Positions 32,230 through 41,989 of a stretch of DNA of 64,000 nt are shown one piece after another. The DNA comes from Prevotellaceae bacterium (GTDB lineage Bacteria; Bacteroidota; Bacteroidia; Bacteroidales; Muribaculaceae), in NCBI GenBank assembly GCA_021772015.1, contig JAETNS010000010.1, positions 1-64,000 of the forward strand, written 5' to 3'. Both the position numbers and the translations under genes were made by a program. The notes under the pieces are model-generated. The model searched no databases and was not told the origin of the DNA. It saw only the letters and a program-made list of their open reading frames with translations. Numbering within the stretch: position 1 is the stretch's first letter; the number at the start of each line of letters is the position of its first letter.

Positions 32230-32733
32230 ATGGCGGATGTGATGACACGGGAGCAACGGAGTCGCTGCATGGCGGCTATCAAGGGGAAGGATACAAAGCC
32301 GGAGATGATTGTGCGGAAGTATCTTTTCTCGCGGGGTCTGCGTTTTCGTGTTCAAGTCCGTAAGATGCCGGGCACTCCGGATATTGTATTGCCGAAATAC
32401 AAGACTGTTATTTTCGTCAACGGTTGCTTCTGGCATGGCCATGAAGGTTGTAAGTATTTCCGTTTTCCAAAATCCAATGTTGATTTTTGGCGAATCAAGA
32501 TAGCAAGAAATATTGAACGTGATGCTGAGGCGGAAGCAGAATTGATACGCTTGGGATGGAAAGTCATACGGATATGGGAATGCGAGATAAAAGCAGTCAC
32601 AGGACGCATGGATAGATTGGAGAAACTTTATAACAGCATTGTAAGTCCATATTTGTATTCAGAAGAGAATACGGCGCTAAGTCTTGCAGCCGAGCCGGAC
32701 ACCCAATATGGCTATGAAATGAATCAGTTATAA
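32230..32733 (+). CDS. vsr: Vsr-type DNA mismatch endonuclease
   Basis: The 167-residue protein has the Vsr signature: MTREQRSRCMAAIKGKDTKP, GTPDIVLPKYKTVIFVNGCF, WHGHEGCKYF and LGWKVIRIWECE. Vsr nicks next to T in T:G mismatches left by deamination of 5-methylcytosine, so it is a natural companion of C5 methyltransferases. It starts 19 bases after the protease-like gene, which makes it the last gene of the operon. It could also serve the two methyltransferases that follow. Confidence 0.92.
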   Translation: MADVMTREQRSRCMAAIKGKDTKPEMIVRKYLFSRGLRFRVQVRKMPGTPDIVLPKYKTVIFVNGCFWHGHEGCKYFRFPKSNVDFWRIKIARNIERDAEAEAELIRLGWKVIRIWECEIKAVTGRMDRLEKLYNSIVSPYLYSEENTALSLAAEPDTQYGYEMNQL

Positions 32734-32821
32734 CAAACCTCATTTATTGAAATAAATTCATCTATTTGATAATACCACAAAAGTTTTAGCCGGGATCCTA
32801 TGCGGTTTCGGCTCTTTTGAT

Positions 32822-32829
32822 TAACTTTG
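32822..32829 (+). promoter_or_regulatory. Possible -7 element before the XRE gene
   Basis: TAACTTTG followed by CA stands 25 bases before the ATG at 32855. No TTTG is seen 19-21 bases upstream (TTTC at 32806-32809 is too close), so activity may need the regulator itself or be weak. Confidence 0.5.
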
Positions 32830-32854
32830 CAGTTGTAATAAACCATCTTTAAGC

Positions 32855-33058
32855 ATGGAGAATCATGATTTGAACCGCTTGAAGGTCATTTTGGCCGAGA
32901 AGAAAAGGACTAATAAATGGTTGGCTGAGCAATTAGGCAAAGACCAGACAACCATTTCAAAATGGTGTACCAACTCTAGCCAGCCAGATCTTGCTAGCCT
33001 GATACAGATTTCAAAATTATTAGAAGTCGAACTTTCCGAATTAGTGAGAATTAGATAA
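32855..33058 (+). CDS. XRE-family regulator (controller-like)
   Basis: The 67-residue protein is a single helix-turn-helix: NRLKVILAEKKRTNKWLAEQ, DQTTISKWCTNSSQPD and LIQISKLLEVELSELV. It stands directly before two methyltransferases and an HNH endonuclease. This is the place and size of controller (C) proteins, which delay restriction until methylation is complete. The spacing to the first methyltransferase is seven bases. Confidence 0.88.
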   Translation: MENHDLNRLKVILAEKKRTNKWLAEQLGKDQTTISKWCTNSSQPDLASLIQISKLLEVELSELVRIR

Positions 33059-33065
33059 GCTATTT

Positions 33066-34127
33066 ATGAGAAGGAAGTCTCCAAATGTTCTTGATTTGTT
33101 CTGTGGATGTGGTGGTCTCTCAAAAGGTTTTGAAGAGGCTGGATACAACATCTTGATAGGTGTAGACTTCGAACAAAGTGCATTAAATACTTTCAATCAC
33201 AATCATAAAACGGCGAAAGGAGTCCGGTTGGATTTATCCAAGCCTGAAACCTTTGATATAATCGATTCTTTGTTGAGTGGACAGACTCTTGATGTAATTA
33301 TCGGCGGTCCCCCCTGTCAAGGGTTTAGTTTAACCGGTCCCCGTAACTTTGATGATGAACGCAACAAATTATATCTTGCGATGATTGAAACAGTTCAGAG
33401 ATATAAGCCGAGGGCGTTTCTTATTGAGAATGTCCCTGGCATGGCAAACCTTTATAAGGGGGCTGTCCGTGATGAAATTATCCATCGCTTTTCCGCAATG
33501 GGTTACAATGTCACATACAAGATTGTGTGTGCTGCAGACTATGGCGTGCCTCAAATTAGAAAACGTCTTGTTTTTGTAGGATTGCGTTCAGACAGCGATA
33601 AATATGTGTTCCCAGAACCATATTTATCTGAAGGTGAATATATAACCTGTGAACAAGCTTTAAGCGATTTGCCTTCGCTTGAAACTACTCTAGGCGAAGA
33701 AGTTTCAGTCTACGAATGTGAGCCTCAGAACGAGTTTCAAAAACTTATGCGCTCAACATCAACAACACTCCATAATCACGCAGCAATTAACCACAAACCT
33801 TTTGTAAAGGAAGTAATTGCCCTTGTACCTGATGGAGGCAACTATAAAGATTTGCCGCCCGGCGTGGGTGAAAGTAGAGTCTTTCACATGGCATGGACAC
33901 GTCTAAGCAGCAAGAAACCAGCTCGAACTGTTGACACAGGTCATCGGAATCTATTTCATTATAAATGGAATAGATGCCCGACAGTCAGAGAGAGTGCGCG
34001 TATTCAAACATTCCCCGATGACTTTATTTTCCTAGGCAACAGAGGACAACAGAATAAACAAGTCGGTAATGCCGTACCTGTATTAATGGCAAAAGCTTTA
34101 GCAACTCAACTCCTTAAATACCTGTGA
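33066..34127 (+). CDS. DNA cytosine-5 methyltransferase, first of an HNH-linked pair
   Basis: The 353-residue protein has DLFCGCGGLSKGFEEAG, IGGPPCQGFSLTG, LIENVPGM, GVPQIRKRLVFVG, TVRESARIQTFPDDF and QVGNAVPVLMAKAL. All catalytic motifs are present. Its stop overlaps the start of the second methyltransferase (GTGATG), so the two are coupled. A pair suggests either an asymmetric target or two separate targets. Confidence 0.92.
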   Translation: MRRKSPNVLDLFCGCGGLSKGFEEAGYNILIGVDFEQSALNTFNHNHKTAKGVRLDLSKPETFDIIDSLLSGQTLDVIIGGPPCQGFSLTGPRNFDDERNKLYLAMIETVQRYKPRAFLIENVPGMANLYKGAVRDEIIHRFSAMGYNVTYKIVCAADYGVPQIRKRLVFVGLRSDSDKYVFPEPYLSEGEYITCEQALSDLPSLETTLGEEVSVYECEPQNEFQKLMRSTSTTLHNHAAINHKPFVKEVIALVPDGGNYKDLPPGVGESRVFHMAWTRLSSKKPARTVDTGHRNLFHYKWNRCPTVRESARIQTFPDDFIFLGNRGQQNKQVGNAVPVLMAKALATQLLKYL

Positions 34128-35377
34128 TGTCAGCTCAAACCTTAAATACTCTTGATTTATTCGCTGGCTGTGGAGGTCTCACGGAGGGATTTCTTCGGTC
34201 TGGTCACTATCATACTATTGGTGCTGTTGAGTGGGAGAAGGCTCCGTATGAGACGATCAAACACCGTCTTATTACAAGGTGGGGACATTCGGAATCAGGA
34301 AATGCGGTAATTCGATTTGATATTCAAAGAACAGACGAACTCATCAATGGCTTCAATGATTCAGAATACGGAGTCCATCAAGGGTTACAAAGTCTTATTG
34401 GGAAACAGCAGATTGACGTAATCATTGGTGGCCCACCATGTCAGGCATATTCATTGGCCGGACGTATTCGTGATGAGCACGGCATGAAGAATGACTATCG
34501 CAATTATCTCTTTGAGAAATATATTGAAATAGTCAAACATTTTAAGCCTAAATTCTTTGTGTTTGAAAATGTTGTAGGACTTTTAAGCGCTGCGCCAGAT
34601 GGTACTCCTATTACAAAAAGAATATATGCAGCATTTCGCGAAGCGGGGTATCATGTTGCCCACAATTTCAGAGATGCGCTTTTTGATGTCGCTGAATATG
34701 GCATTCCGCAACATCGTAAACGTGTTATAATTCTCGGCATCTCTGAAGAGTCCTTCGGAGACAAATGCGAGATTTTGCTGAATGATTTTTATAAAATCAT
34801 ACTTCCATCATTGAAAGGGAAGCCCCGAACGGTTAAAGATGCCATTGGAGACCTGCCTCCTATTTACCCGTTGGAGGAACCAACGAAAAGAGGTGCAATT
34901 AAGATTTCTCACATTCAGCATGACGAGCGTTTCTATATGAACCATACGCCACGCTTCCATAGTAAGCGTGATATAGGCGTTTTCCGTTTTCTTGCAGATG
35001 ACATTTTGAGCGGCAAGTGCGAATATGTCGGCATTGAGAAGCTGAAAGAATTATATACTGAAGTCACAGGGAAACATAGCAATATTCATAAATACTATGT
35101 TTTACGCGAAGATGAGCCAAGCAATACCATACCTGCACATCTTTACAAGGATGGCATGAGACATATTCACCCTGACCCTGAGCAAGCACGTTCTATTACA
35201 CCTCGGGAAGCAGCTCGACTTCAAACTTTCCCCGATGACTTTGAATTCCTCGGTGCAACTATGGCTCAATTCAAAATGATAGGCAATGCTGTTCCCGTAG
35301 ATTTTGCCACAATAATCGCCGAGGCTCTTTATAAACTTTTCACTTCTGACTATAATCATGGCAGAATTTTTCATTAA
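34127..35377 (+). CDS. DNA cytosine-5 methyltransferase, second of an HNH-linked pair
   Basis: The ATG at 34127 gives 416 residues. The motifs are DLFAGCGGLTEGFLRSG, IGGPPCQAYSLAGR, VFENVVGLL, IPQHRKRVIILG, TPREAARLQTFPDDFEF and MIGNAVPVDFATII. A GTG one codon upstream is possible. The 3' end overlaps the HNH gene by 20 bases. The target-recognition part is clearly different from that of the first enzyme. Confidence 0.92.
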   Translation: MSAQTLNTLDLFAGCGGLTEGFLRSGHYHTIGAVEWEKAPYETIKHRLITRWGHSESGNAVIRFDIQRTDELINGFNDSEYGVHQGLQSLIGKQQIDVIIGGPPCQAYSLAGRIRDEHGMKNDYRNYLFEKYIEIVKHFKPKFFVFENVVGLLSAAPDGTPITKRIYAAFREAGYHVAHNFRDALFDVAEYGIPQHRKRVIILGISEESFGDKCEILLNDFYKIILPSLKGKPRTVKDAIGDLPPIYPLEEPTKRGAIKISHIQHDERFYMNHTPRFHSKRDIGVFRFLADDILSGKCEYVGIEKLKELYTEVTGKHSNIHKYYVLREDEPSNTIPAHLYKDGMRHIHPDPEQARSITPREAARLQTFPDDFEFLGATMAQFKMIGNAVPVDFATIIAEALYKLFTSDYNHGRIFH

Positions 35378-36386
35378 AAAACTTGGTCGACAGGAAATGG
35401 GATCTCCTGTACGACGCAGTGACGGCTCTCTAAAATTTAGTCGTGGTCGCTATATGCTAATTTCAAAGGAATTTTATGATTTCTTTCCGCATCTTTCGAC
35501 TACTGTTCTAAATGACAGTACCGCTCTTCCATTCTTGACAGACCACTCGGATGAGATTATTTACGCCCAGTATGTCTATCACAATTCAAAACATGTAGAC
35601 ACTGCACATGTGGAAGGGCAACCACGTGACGAAAGCCGCATTTATCTCAACAGCAAACTTGACAACAACAAAACCTTGTTCTTGCCAAATGACATTGTTG
35701 TTATAATGCGTTGTCGTGATAATGGCATTCCCTTTTATGTCCTGCATATCTTCGATGCGCTTTCTCCATATTATTCTTTTTGGAATACCAAGCTCAATGG
35801 CAAAACCTATGCAGTATGGGAGGGTGATAAAGCTCCGACATTTGACCATCAGTTCACTTTGCCAAGCAAGTCTGCAAACATAATCGGAGACAAGAAAGTT
35901 GAAGAAGCTATCGAAAAACAACAACAGCAGGCATTGGATTCAATGAATCCCGCCAATGACATGGCTCAGGCCATGGGAGCAGACCTGTTCAATGCACGTA
36001 CTTTCCATGATTTCGTCATGAATGCATACGGTGGCAAATGCGCTGTCACTAAGCGTGTGATATCCTGCAATGGGTTTGATAATCTTGAAGCAGCGCATAT
36101 CATGCCACAAGCACACAATGGTTCATTCCTTCCATGCAATGGAATAGCGATGAGCCGGGATATGCACTGTGTGTTTGACAAAGGGTTCTTCACCATCGAA
36201 GATGATTATACTATTATAATCCATCCCGATGTTTTGCGAACGGATTCATATATCAACGAATACAACGGGAGCAAAATCACCATTCCTCAGATTAAGTATT
36301 TCCGCCCTCATCCCCAATTTCTTAGACATCATCGCGATAAGGTCTTTGGCACATTTCGTCAAATAAGAAGTAATTGGATTCAATAA
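35358..36386 (+). CDS. HNH endonuclease of the two-methyltransferase system
   Basis: The 342-residue protein carries an HNH_2-type nuclease at about 210-285: GGKCAVTKRVI, LEAAHIMPQAHNG and MSRDMHCVFDKGFF. The N-terminal 200 residues have no recognised motif and probably bind DNA. Overlap with the methyltransferase gene and the controller-like gene upstream make it the likely restriction enzyme of a type II system. The next gene starts one base after its stop. Confidence 0.85.
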   Translation: MAEFFIKKLGRQEMGSPVRRSDGSLKFSRGRYMLISKEFYDFFPHLSTTVLNDSTALPFLTDHSDEIIYAQYVYHNSKHVDTAHVEGQPRDESRIYLNSKLDNNKTLFLPNDIVVIMRCRDNGIPFYVLHIFDALSPYYSFWNTKLNGKTYAVWEGDKAPTFDHQFTLPSKSANIIGDKKVEEAIEKQQQQALDSMNPANDMAQAMGADLFNARTFHDFVMNAYGGKCAVTKRVISCNGFDNLEAAHIMPQAHNGSFLPCNGIAMSRDMHCVFDKGFFTIEDDYTIIIHPDVLRTDSYINEYNGSKITIPQIKYFRPHPQFLRHHRDKVFGTFRQIRSNWIQ

Positions 36387-36387
36387 T

Positions 36388-38593
36388 ATGGACGCAGGCA
36401 AACGACTGATAGACGATATATACAATGGGTCACGCCAACTCGTTATCCCATTCTTCCAGAGGGCGTATGTCTGGGAAGAAGAGCTTTGGCTACGCTTCCT
36501 TGATAGTATGGAACAGGTTTCAAAAACCGGTAAGGAGTATTTCCTTGGTTCGGTTATAATGAAACAAGTAAGCACATCTTCATCCGGAGCGGTCGGTGAC
36601 ATACGTACTGTCATAGACGGACAACAGAGACTTACCACCCTCGCGCTGTTCCTAAAAGTACTTTGTTTCAGATCTGGTGAGAAGGAGTTCTTCAAAAGTA
36701 AATTTTTCCCGCGCAAAAGAATCGCGCTTGTTCACAATATGCATGACAAGGATGTGTTTGAGAAGATTATCTTGCAAGAAGAACTTGCATCTGTTGACGC
36801 AAATACAAAACTCGCACGGGCATATGATTTCTTCCTGCAAAGAGTTACCCCGGAAAAGTTCAATCTCGACAATATCCTGGCTCATGTGACATTCGTTGGC
36901 ATCGACCTCCATGGGGAGGACGATGAGCAAGTTATATTTGACACCATCAACTCGATTGGTGTCATGTTGACCACTGCCGAGCTCCTAAAGAATTACCTTT
37001 TTTCAGAAGATACCAAGGAAATCTATCTGTCAAAATGGAAACCTACATTCGAGGCCGATAATGATGTCGTTTCATACTGGTCCTCTGGCCCCATATCAGG
37101 AAAGTATGTAAGAGAAAATCTTGATATGCTTCTATACGCCTATCTGCATATCAAGATAAATGACCCTGTTTATGGCTTGACTTCCATTCAGAAAGGCCGA
37201 TTCAGGACTGCTGTCGATTTGTTCAGTCAGTATAAGGAGTTTATGGATCTTACTCAAATTGACCGCGAGCAACTAATTGATGAGCTTGTGGACTATGCTA
37301 AAATATACAAGGAAAACATATCCTCAAATATCCTTGACGAAGAGATTGGCAACACATACAGTCTAGAGCGAATCAACTTGATTATGTTTGGGCTTGACAC
37401 ATCCACAATGATACCCTACATCCTTTATCTTATAAAGAATCAGCCGGATATCAATGAGCGAAATAAAATAGCCAAAATTCTTGAATCATATGTGATGCGT
37501 CGATTCATATGTCGCGCCTCTAATGACAATTACAGTGACTTGTTTGCATTCTCACTTTTGTCTCCCCAATTCCTGACTGCTGAGAATCTCAAGAGATACC
37601 TCAGCACGAAGGAATCAGACTCGTCATTAAGAATGCCTGATGACATTGAACTTGTTTATGCATTTGAAAACAATTTTCTGAATGATTCAAGAGCAAAGAG
37701 TGTTCTGTATATGTTAGAATCTCTTATTCGTAGCACTAAATACTCTACATCACTCCGGCCGCTAAAATCATATACACTGGAGCATCTTATGCAAAAAAAA
37801 ATGGAAAGCCCAGGAATGGCCATTTGAGGGAGAAACGGAAATCGAAAAGCGTAACATAACCTTAAAGACTCTTGGGAACCTCGCCATAATACCCCAGAGT
37901 CTAAATTCCTCAATCAAGAATAGCAGTTGGCAGATCAAGCTCTACGGCAATGGTAAGAAGAAAGGACTACTTGAATATGCAATAGGACTTGAAACAATGA
38001 AGATTCCACTTTCTTCTGAAAGTTGGAATGAATCTTCTATCAGGAAGCGAGCACATTGGCTTTGTGATCATGCCCGTGTTGTCTGGAACTTTGAGGACAT
38101 CCTTTACGATGAATCATTTTCATATTCAGTTGTTTCTGATCCATCCCCGACCGCTACTAAACCGGAGAAAGTTCAGCTCGATAAAACGAAACGAACCAAC
38201 AATCACGACCGCACAAAATATTCTTTTGACAGCATCAATTTTTACAATAAAAACGAGTTTGTTTTCCGTCTTATCAAAGAGTATCTGAATCAGTATCCAG
38301 ATACGACGTATGAAAAGATACGTTCCTTGTTCCCGATATCCATTATGGATAATGGAGGCAGTCCATTATCCGGTATAGTAGCCTCAATGTCAGATATAAT
38401 GACAGATGTCCAAAAGGGAATGTATAGTGAGGCTTTGATTAACAAATATTATAAAATTGGCAATCCTGAAAGATATATCATAACAGCAGACGGAATTACT
38501 GCATTCATAAATACCCAATGGAGTAAAAACACCCTGGAACGATTTATTATATACGCTAATCAAGCAGGCTTTACTATCAGTTCTCACTCTTGA
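36388..38593 (+). pseudogene. GmrSD-like DUF262/DUF1524 endonuclease, split at an A9 tract
   Basis: The first frame (36388-37827, 479 residues) has the DUF262 core: IPFFQRAYVWEE and TVIDGQQRLTTLALF. It reaches YTLEHLMQKK, the start of the DUF1524 HNH, and stops. One base shorter in the run of nine A at 37793-37801, the frame reads on as KKWKAQEWPFEGE, LGNLAIIPQSLNSSIKN (the rest of the HNH signature) and through to 38593, giving 734 residues. GmrSD-type enzymes cut DNA with modified bases. The break separates the catalytic His from its Asn residues. Phase variation, transcriptional slippage or a base-calling error can each explain it. The downstream part could start alone at 37997 (198 residues). 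Confidence 0.88.
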
Positions 38594-38610
38594 ATAATCT
38601 CGACAATTTT

Positions 38611-40191
38611 ATGATAGAGCAAGAGATACTTCAGATGCGCGAGTTCTTTCTTGCGAAAGCGCGGAGCGATGAGGCTGAGGCACGGCAGGTGCAATTCAAG
38701 GAGGGGGCAAATGACCGCTATTATATTGGTTGCGAGATGGTGGCGTTCAGCAACTCTCGCGGTGGGAGGCTTGTTATTGGTATCAATGACAAGACGGGAG
38801 AAATCAATGCGCTGTCATTTATGGAGTTGCAGGGAACCACCAATCTATTGACGAGTATTGCATCTGAGAATGTGATTCCCAATGTGCTGATCGACGTTGA
38901 GAATGTGCCAACTGCTGGAGGAGCGGTTGTTGTCGCTACAATTCCCGAAGGTAAGAACAAGCCTTATCATGACAACAAGGGTATTATATGGGTGAAAAAT
39001 GGTGCTGATAAACGCAAGGTGTTTGACAACTCTGAGCTTGCCGACATGATGGGCGACTGCGGTCGTTATGATGCCGATGAAGAGGCGGCGCGCGATGCCA
39101 CTATTGATGATCTTGATGCCGACACCATCAAACTATATATGATGGAGCGTTTTGCTCCAGTGTTCCGTAGCAAGGAGTTTGACGAGTTAACGATGAAGGA
39201 TTATTCGCCTGACCAAATGGCGGGATTCGTCATCAAAGGAACTACTATCGAGCGACTTTTGCGAAATCTCCGTTTTATTCGTCCCGACGGTCAGCTGACA
39301 AAGGCAGCGATGATGCTTTTCGGCAAATACACCCAGCGTTGGTTGCCGGGAATTACTGCAAAATGTATCAGTTTCCTCGGTAATTCAGTCGGCGGCACAC
39401 AGTTCCGAGACAAGATGCACGATATGGAGATTGAAGGTAACATTCTTCACCAGTACCGCATCATCATGAATTTCTTTACCCGCAATCTGCGGAAAGTGCA
39501 GGTTAAGCGCGAGTTCAATTCTCTTGGTGAGCTGGAGATCCCCTACGAGAGTCTAACGGAGTATGTAGTCAACGCACTGATCCATCGTTCACTGAATATC
39601 AAGGCTCCGATACGCATCTTCATATTTGATGACCGGGTGGAGATACACAGCCCCGGTTCGCTCCCTAATGGTCTGACAGTCGAGGACGTAAAGAACGGAA
39701 CTTCCATGCCCCGCAATGTGTTTCTTTTCACCAATGCTAACTATCTGCTCCCCTACACGGGTGCCGGTAGCGGAGTTCGTCGTGCATTGGAGTATGACCC
39801 GGACGCGGTTTTCTCAAATGGAGTTTCCGACAGGGAAATCACCCATGCCACCAATGAGTTCGTAATCACCATCCCTCGAAAAAGTAATCAAGCCCAAGAA
39901 GTAACTGACCAAGTTACCGACCAACCTGCCATAAAAACCGACCAAGCGACCGACCAACCTCAGCATAAATCCGACCAACCTCGATTTAAGTTGAGCAAAA
40001 AACAAGAGGACATTAAAAATTTCTGTTCTGTGCCTCGGACAGCTCGTGAGATTCTTGAAAGAACAGGAGTTACAACTCACTTTGACAATCGCAAGAAATA
40101 CATCTACGATTTGGTAGCCGCAGGAGTTCTTGAACCAACCATCCCTGATAAGCCCAACGACCCGAATCAAAAATATCGTCGAAAGAAATAA
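38611..40191 (+). CDS. AlbA-2 (Schlafen-like) plus GHKL ATPase regulator
   Basis: The ATG at 38611 gives 526 residues: an AlbA-2 domain (EARQVQFKEGANDR, then MVAFSNSRGGRLVIGI), a GHKL-like part (EYVVNALIHRSL, RVEIHSPGSLPNG, GAGSGVRRAL), a linker with repeated TDQ (VTDQVTDQP, TDQATDQP) and a winged-helix-like end (SVPRTAREILERTGV). A TTG at 38590 would overlap the GmrSD stop but is not needed. It is related in plan to 12556-14091. The TDQ repeats are 12-base and frame-neutral, unlike the 11-base repeats of the other copy. Confidence 0.85.
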   Translation: MIEQEILQMREFFLAKARSDEAEARQVQFKEGANDRYYIGCEMVAFSNSRGGRLVIGINDKTGEINALSFMELQGTTNLLTSIASENVIPNVLIDVENVPTAGGAVVVATIPEGKNKPYHDNKGIIWVKNGADKRKVFDNSELADMMGDCGRYDADEEAARDATIDDLDADTIKLYMMERFAPVFRSKEFDELTMKDYSPDQMAGFVIKGTTIERLLRNLRFIRPDGQLTKAAMMLFGKYTQRWLPGITAKCISFLGNSVGGTQFRDKMHDMEIEGNILHQYRIIMNFFTRNLRKVQVKREFNSLGELEIPYESLTEYVVNALIHRSLNIKAPIRIFIFDDRVEIHSPGSLPNGLTVEDVKNGTSMPRNVFLFTNANYLLPYTGAGSGVRRALEYDPDAVFSNGVSDREITHATNEFVITIPRKSNQAQEVTDQVTDQPAIKTDQATDQPQHKSDQPRFKLSKKQEDIKNFCSVPRTAREILERTGVTTHFDNRKKYIYDLVAAGVLEPTIPDKPNDPNQKYRRKK

Positions 40192-40267
40192 TTGCTTATG
40201 GAAACCATCGGCATTAGCAGTTATTTCCAAAATGGAAATAATTGGACAGTAATACATCATTCAATTT

Positions 40268-40282
40268 CCGAGGAATCCTCGG
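40268..40282 (+). promoter_or_regulatory. Short perfect palindrome before the fic gene
   Basis: CCGAGG-AAT-CCTCGG lies 30 bases before the Fic ATG. No TAnnTTTG element was found in the gap 40192-40312, so this may be an operator or a small hairpin on the operon transcript. Confidence 0.45.
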
Positions 40283-40312
40283 TAGTTGATTGAGGATAAT
40301 TGAAAAATTTTT

Positions 40313-41425
40313 ATGGCATTCGAAGATAAATACAAGGAACTTGAACAATACTTGACCGCCGGTGAACCGGCGGAACAGGAACGTGCGCGTAATTGGTCAA
40401 TTGCCATTGGTTTGCAGGACGTTGACCAATTGAAACCGTCTGAGTTTCTACTTCAGCAAGCGAAAGCCAATATTGAGGGACGGATTTCTTCCGAGGAGGT
40501 TGGACGCCGAATCGAGGAGTATTATCAGCAAAAGTCGGTTCGAGAGAAGGCAGAGGCTGACGGGACTTTGGAGGCCGACAAGGTGTCAGACCGCATCAAT
40601 CTTCTTTTGGCAGAGAAGGCATTCACATTCTCTCCGGCAGAACTAACTCGCATTCATCGTTTCCTCTTCAATGGCGTCCTTCCAAAAGCCGGACAGTACC
40701 GGGATTACAATATCACAAAGAATCAATGGATCCTTGATGGCGAGTCTATCGAATATGGCAGCGCCGGTTCCCTGACAGAACTTCTGACGTTTGATTTCAG
40801 CGAGGAGAAAAAGTATAATTATAGTGAACACACAGCTGTTGAAGCTATCAATCACATAATTCGGTTTATCTCCGACATTTGGCAGATTCATGCTTTCGGC
40901 GAAGGGAACACACGGACAACAGCGGTGTTCTTGATAAAGTATCTGCGTTCTTTCGGTTTTGATGTCAATAACGAGAGTTTTGCCAATCATTCATGGTTTT
41001 TCCGGAATGCGCTCGTTCGTTCTCAATATGAGAATATTCCGATGGGCATCCACCGCACGTATGAGCCACTGGAACGATTTATGAATTATGCCGTATTCGG
41101 CATCCCGGCTGATCTCCGCAACAGGACTCTCCACATCAGATGGGAGGATGCTAAACATCAAAATAAAGTCGCAAAACGTCAAAATGAGGTTTTGGAAACA
41201 TCATCATTGTCAGCTACTCTATCTCTTAAAGATATGGCTGTGATTCAACAAGTCCAGTCTAATCCAAACATTTCCATCTCTGCTATCGCTGCAAATACGC
41301 GTCTATCCAAAAGTACGATAGATCGTATCATCCGCAATCTCAAAGAGAACGGTTTGCTATCCCGAACTGGTGCAAAAAACAATGCCACTTGGATAATCAA
41401 CAATTCCGCAAATCCTGTGGAGTAA
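40313..41425 (+). CDS. fic: Fic-domain protein with C-terminal winged helix
   Basis: The 370-residue protein has a Fic core with the motif IHAFGEGNTRTTAVF (H193, E197, N199, R201), the EGNTRT variant of HxFx(D/E)GNGR. Fic enzymes usually transfer AMP or another nucleotide part to target proteins. The C-terminal 70 residues form a winged helix (SAIAANTRLSKSTIDRIIR), common in Bacteroidales Fic proteins that also control transcription. No inhibitory (S/T)xxxE(G/N) motif was identified with certainty, and no separate antitoxin gene is adjacent. Confidence 0.88.
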   Translation: MAFEDKYKELEQYLTAGEPAEQERARNWSIAIGLQDVDQLKPSEFLLQQAKANIEGRISSEEVGRRIEEYYQQKSVREKAEADGTLEADKVSDRINLLLAEKAFTFSPAELTRIHRFLFNGVLPKAGQYRDYNITKNQWILDGESIEYGSAGSLTELLTFDFSEEKKYNYSEHTAVEAINHIIRFISDIWQIHAFGEGNTRTTAVFLIKYLRSFGFDVNNESFANHSWFFRNALVRSQYENIPMGIHRTYEPLERFMNYAVFGIPADLRNRTLHIRWEDAKHQNKVAKRQNEVLETSSLSATLSLKDMAVIQQVQSNPNISISAIAANTRLSKSTIDRIIRNLKENGLLSRTGAKNNATWIINNSANPVE

Positions 41426-41454
41426 TATCATTGGCAAAGTAACGACGATTGATA

Positions 41455-41892
41455 ATGAAGAAATACGGTGGAACAAGATATAACTCCCGATGGGATGGCT
41501 CGACTTCAGCAATGGTTGACGCTATTGTCATAGCCTGCCTATGGCCGGTTCTCTTGGATGACTGGATTTTACCTATGGCGATTTGTGTCGGAATGCTTGT
41601 TTTTGTCATCTTGACATTTCTCGGATGCTATTACCGAATTGACGGCAAAAATCTTGTGGTGTACTCGTTTTTCATTCCTAGAGCCTACCCAATCAACAAG
41701 ACAAAGAGTATCAAACCGACCAAGAGTATTCTCTCTGCTCCGGCGATTTCGCTCATTCACCGCATCGCCATAACCTTCACCGACCGCAAAGCGCTGAAAA
41801 GTTCCATGCCTCTCGTTATATCTCCAGTGCGTCAGGATGAATTCATTGCGCAGCTCCGCACCATCAACCCAAATATCGAATGCGAAGAATAA
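41455..41892 (+). CDS. Small membrane protein with PH-like domain
   Basis: The ATG at 41455 gives 145 residues. Two hydrophobic segments (about 18-55, with VDAIVIACLWPVLL and MAICVGMLVFVILTFLGC) are followed by a cytoplasmic part with YYRIDGKNLVVYSFF and PINKTKSIKPTKSIL, typical of small bacterial PH-like membrane proteins. Function is unknown. It follows fic by 29 bases. Confidence 0.7.
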   Translation: MKKYGGTRYNSRWDGSTSAMVDAIVIACLWPVLLDDWILPMAICVGMLVFVILTFLGCYYRIDGKNLVVYSFFIPRAYPINKTKSIKPTKSILSAPAISLIHRIAITFTDRKALKSSMPLVISPVRQDEFIAQLRTINPNIECEE

Positions 41893-41989
41893 AACAGTTA
41901 AAATTTGAATAGAAAAATATGTCTTATATGTTTTTCTATTCAGAATTTTACCATCAGGAAAATGATGCCGATCTCAAACTTGAAGAAAA

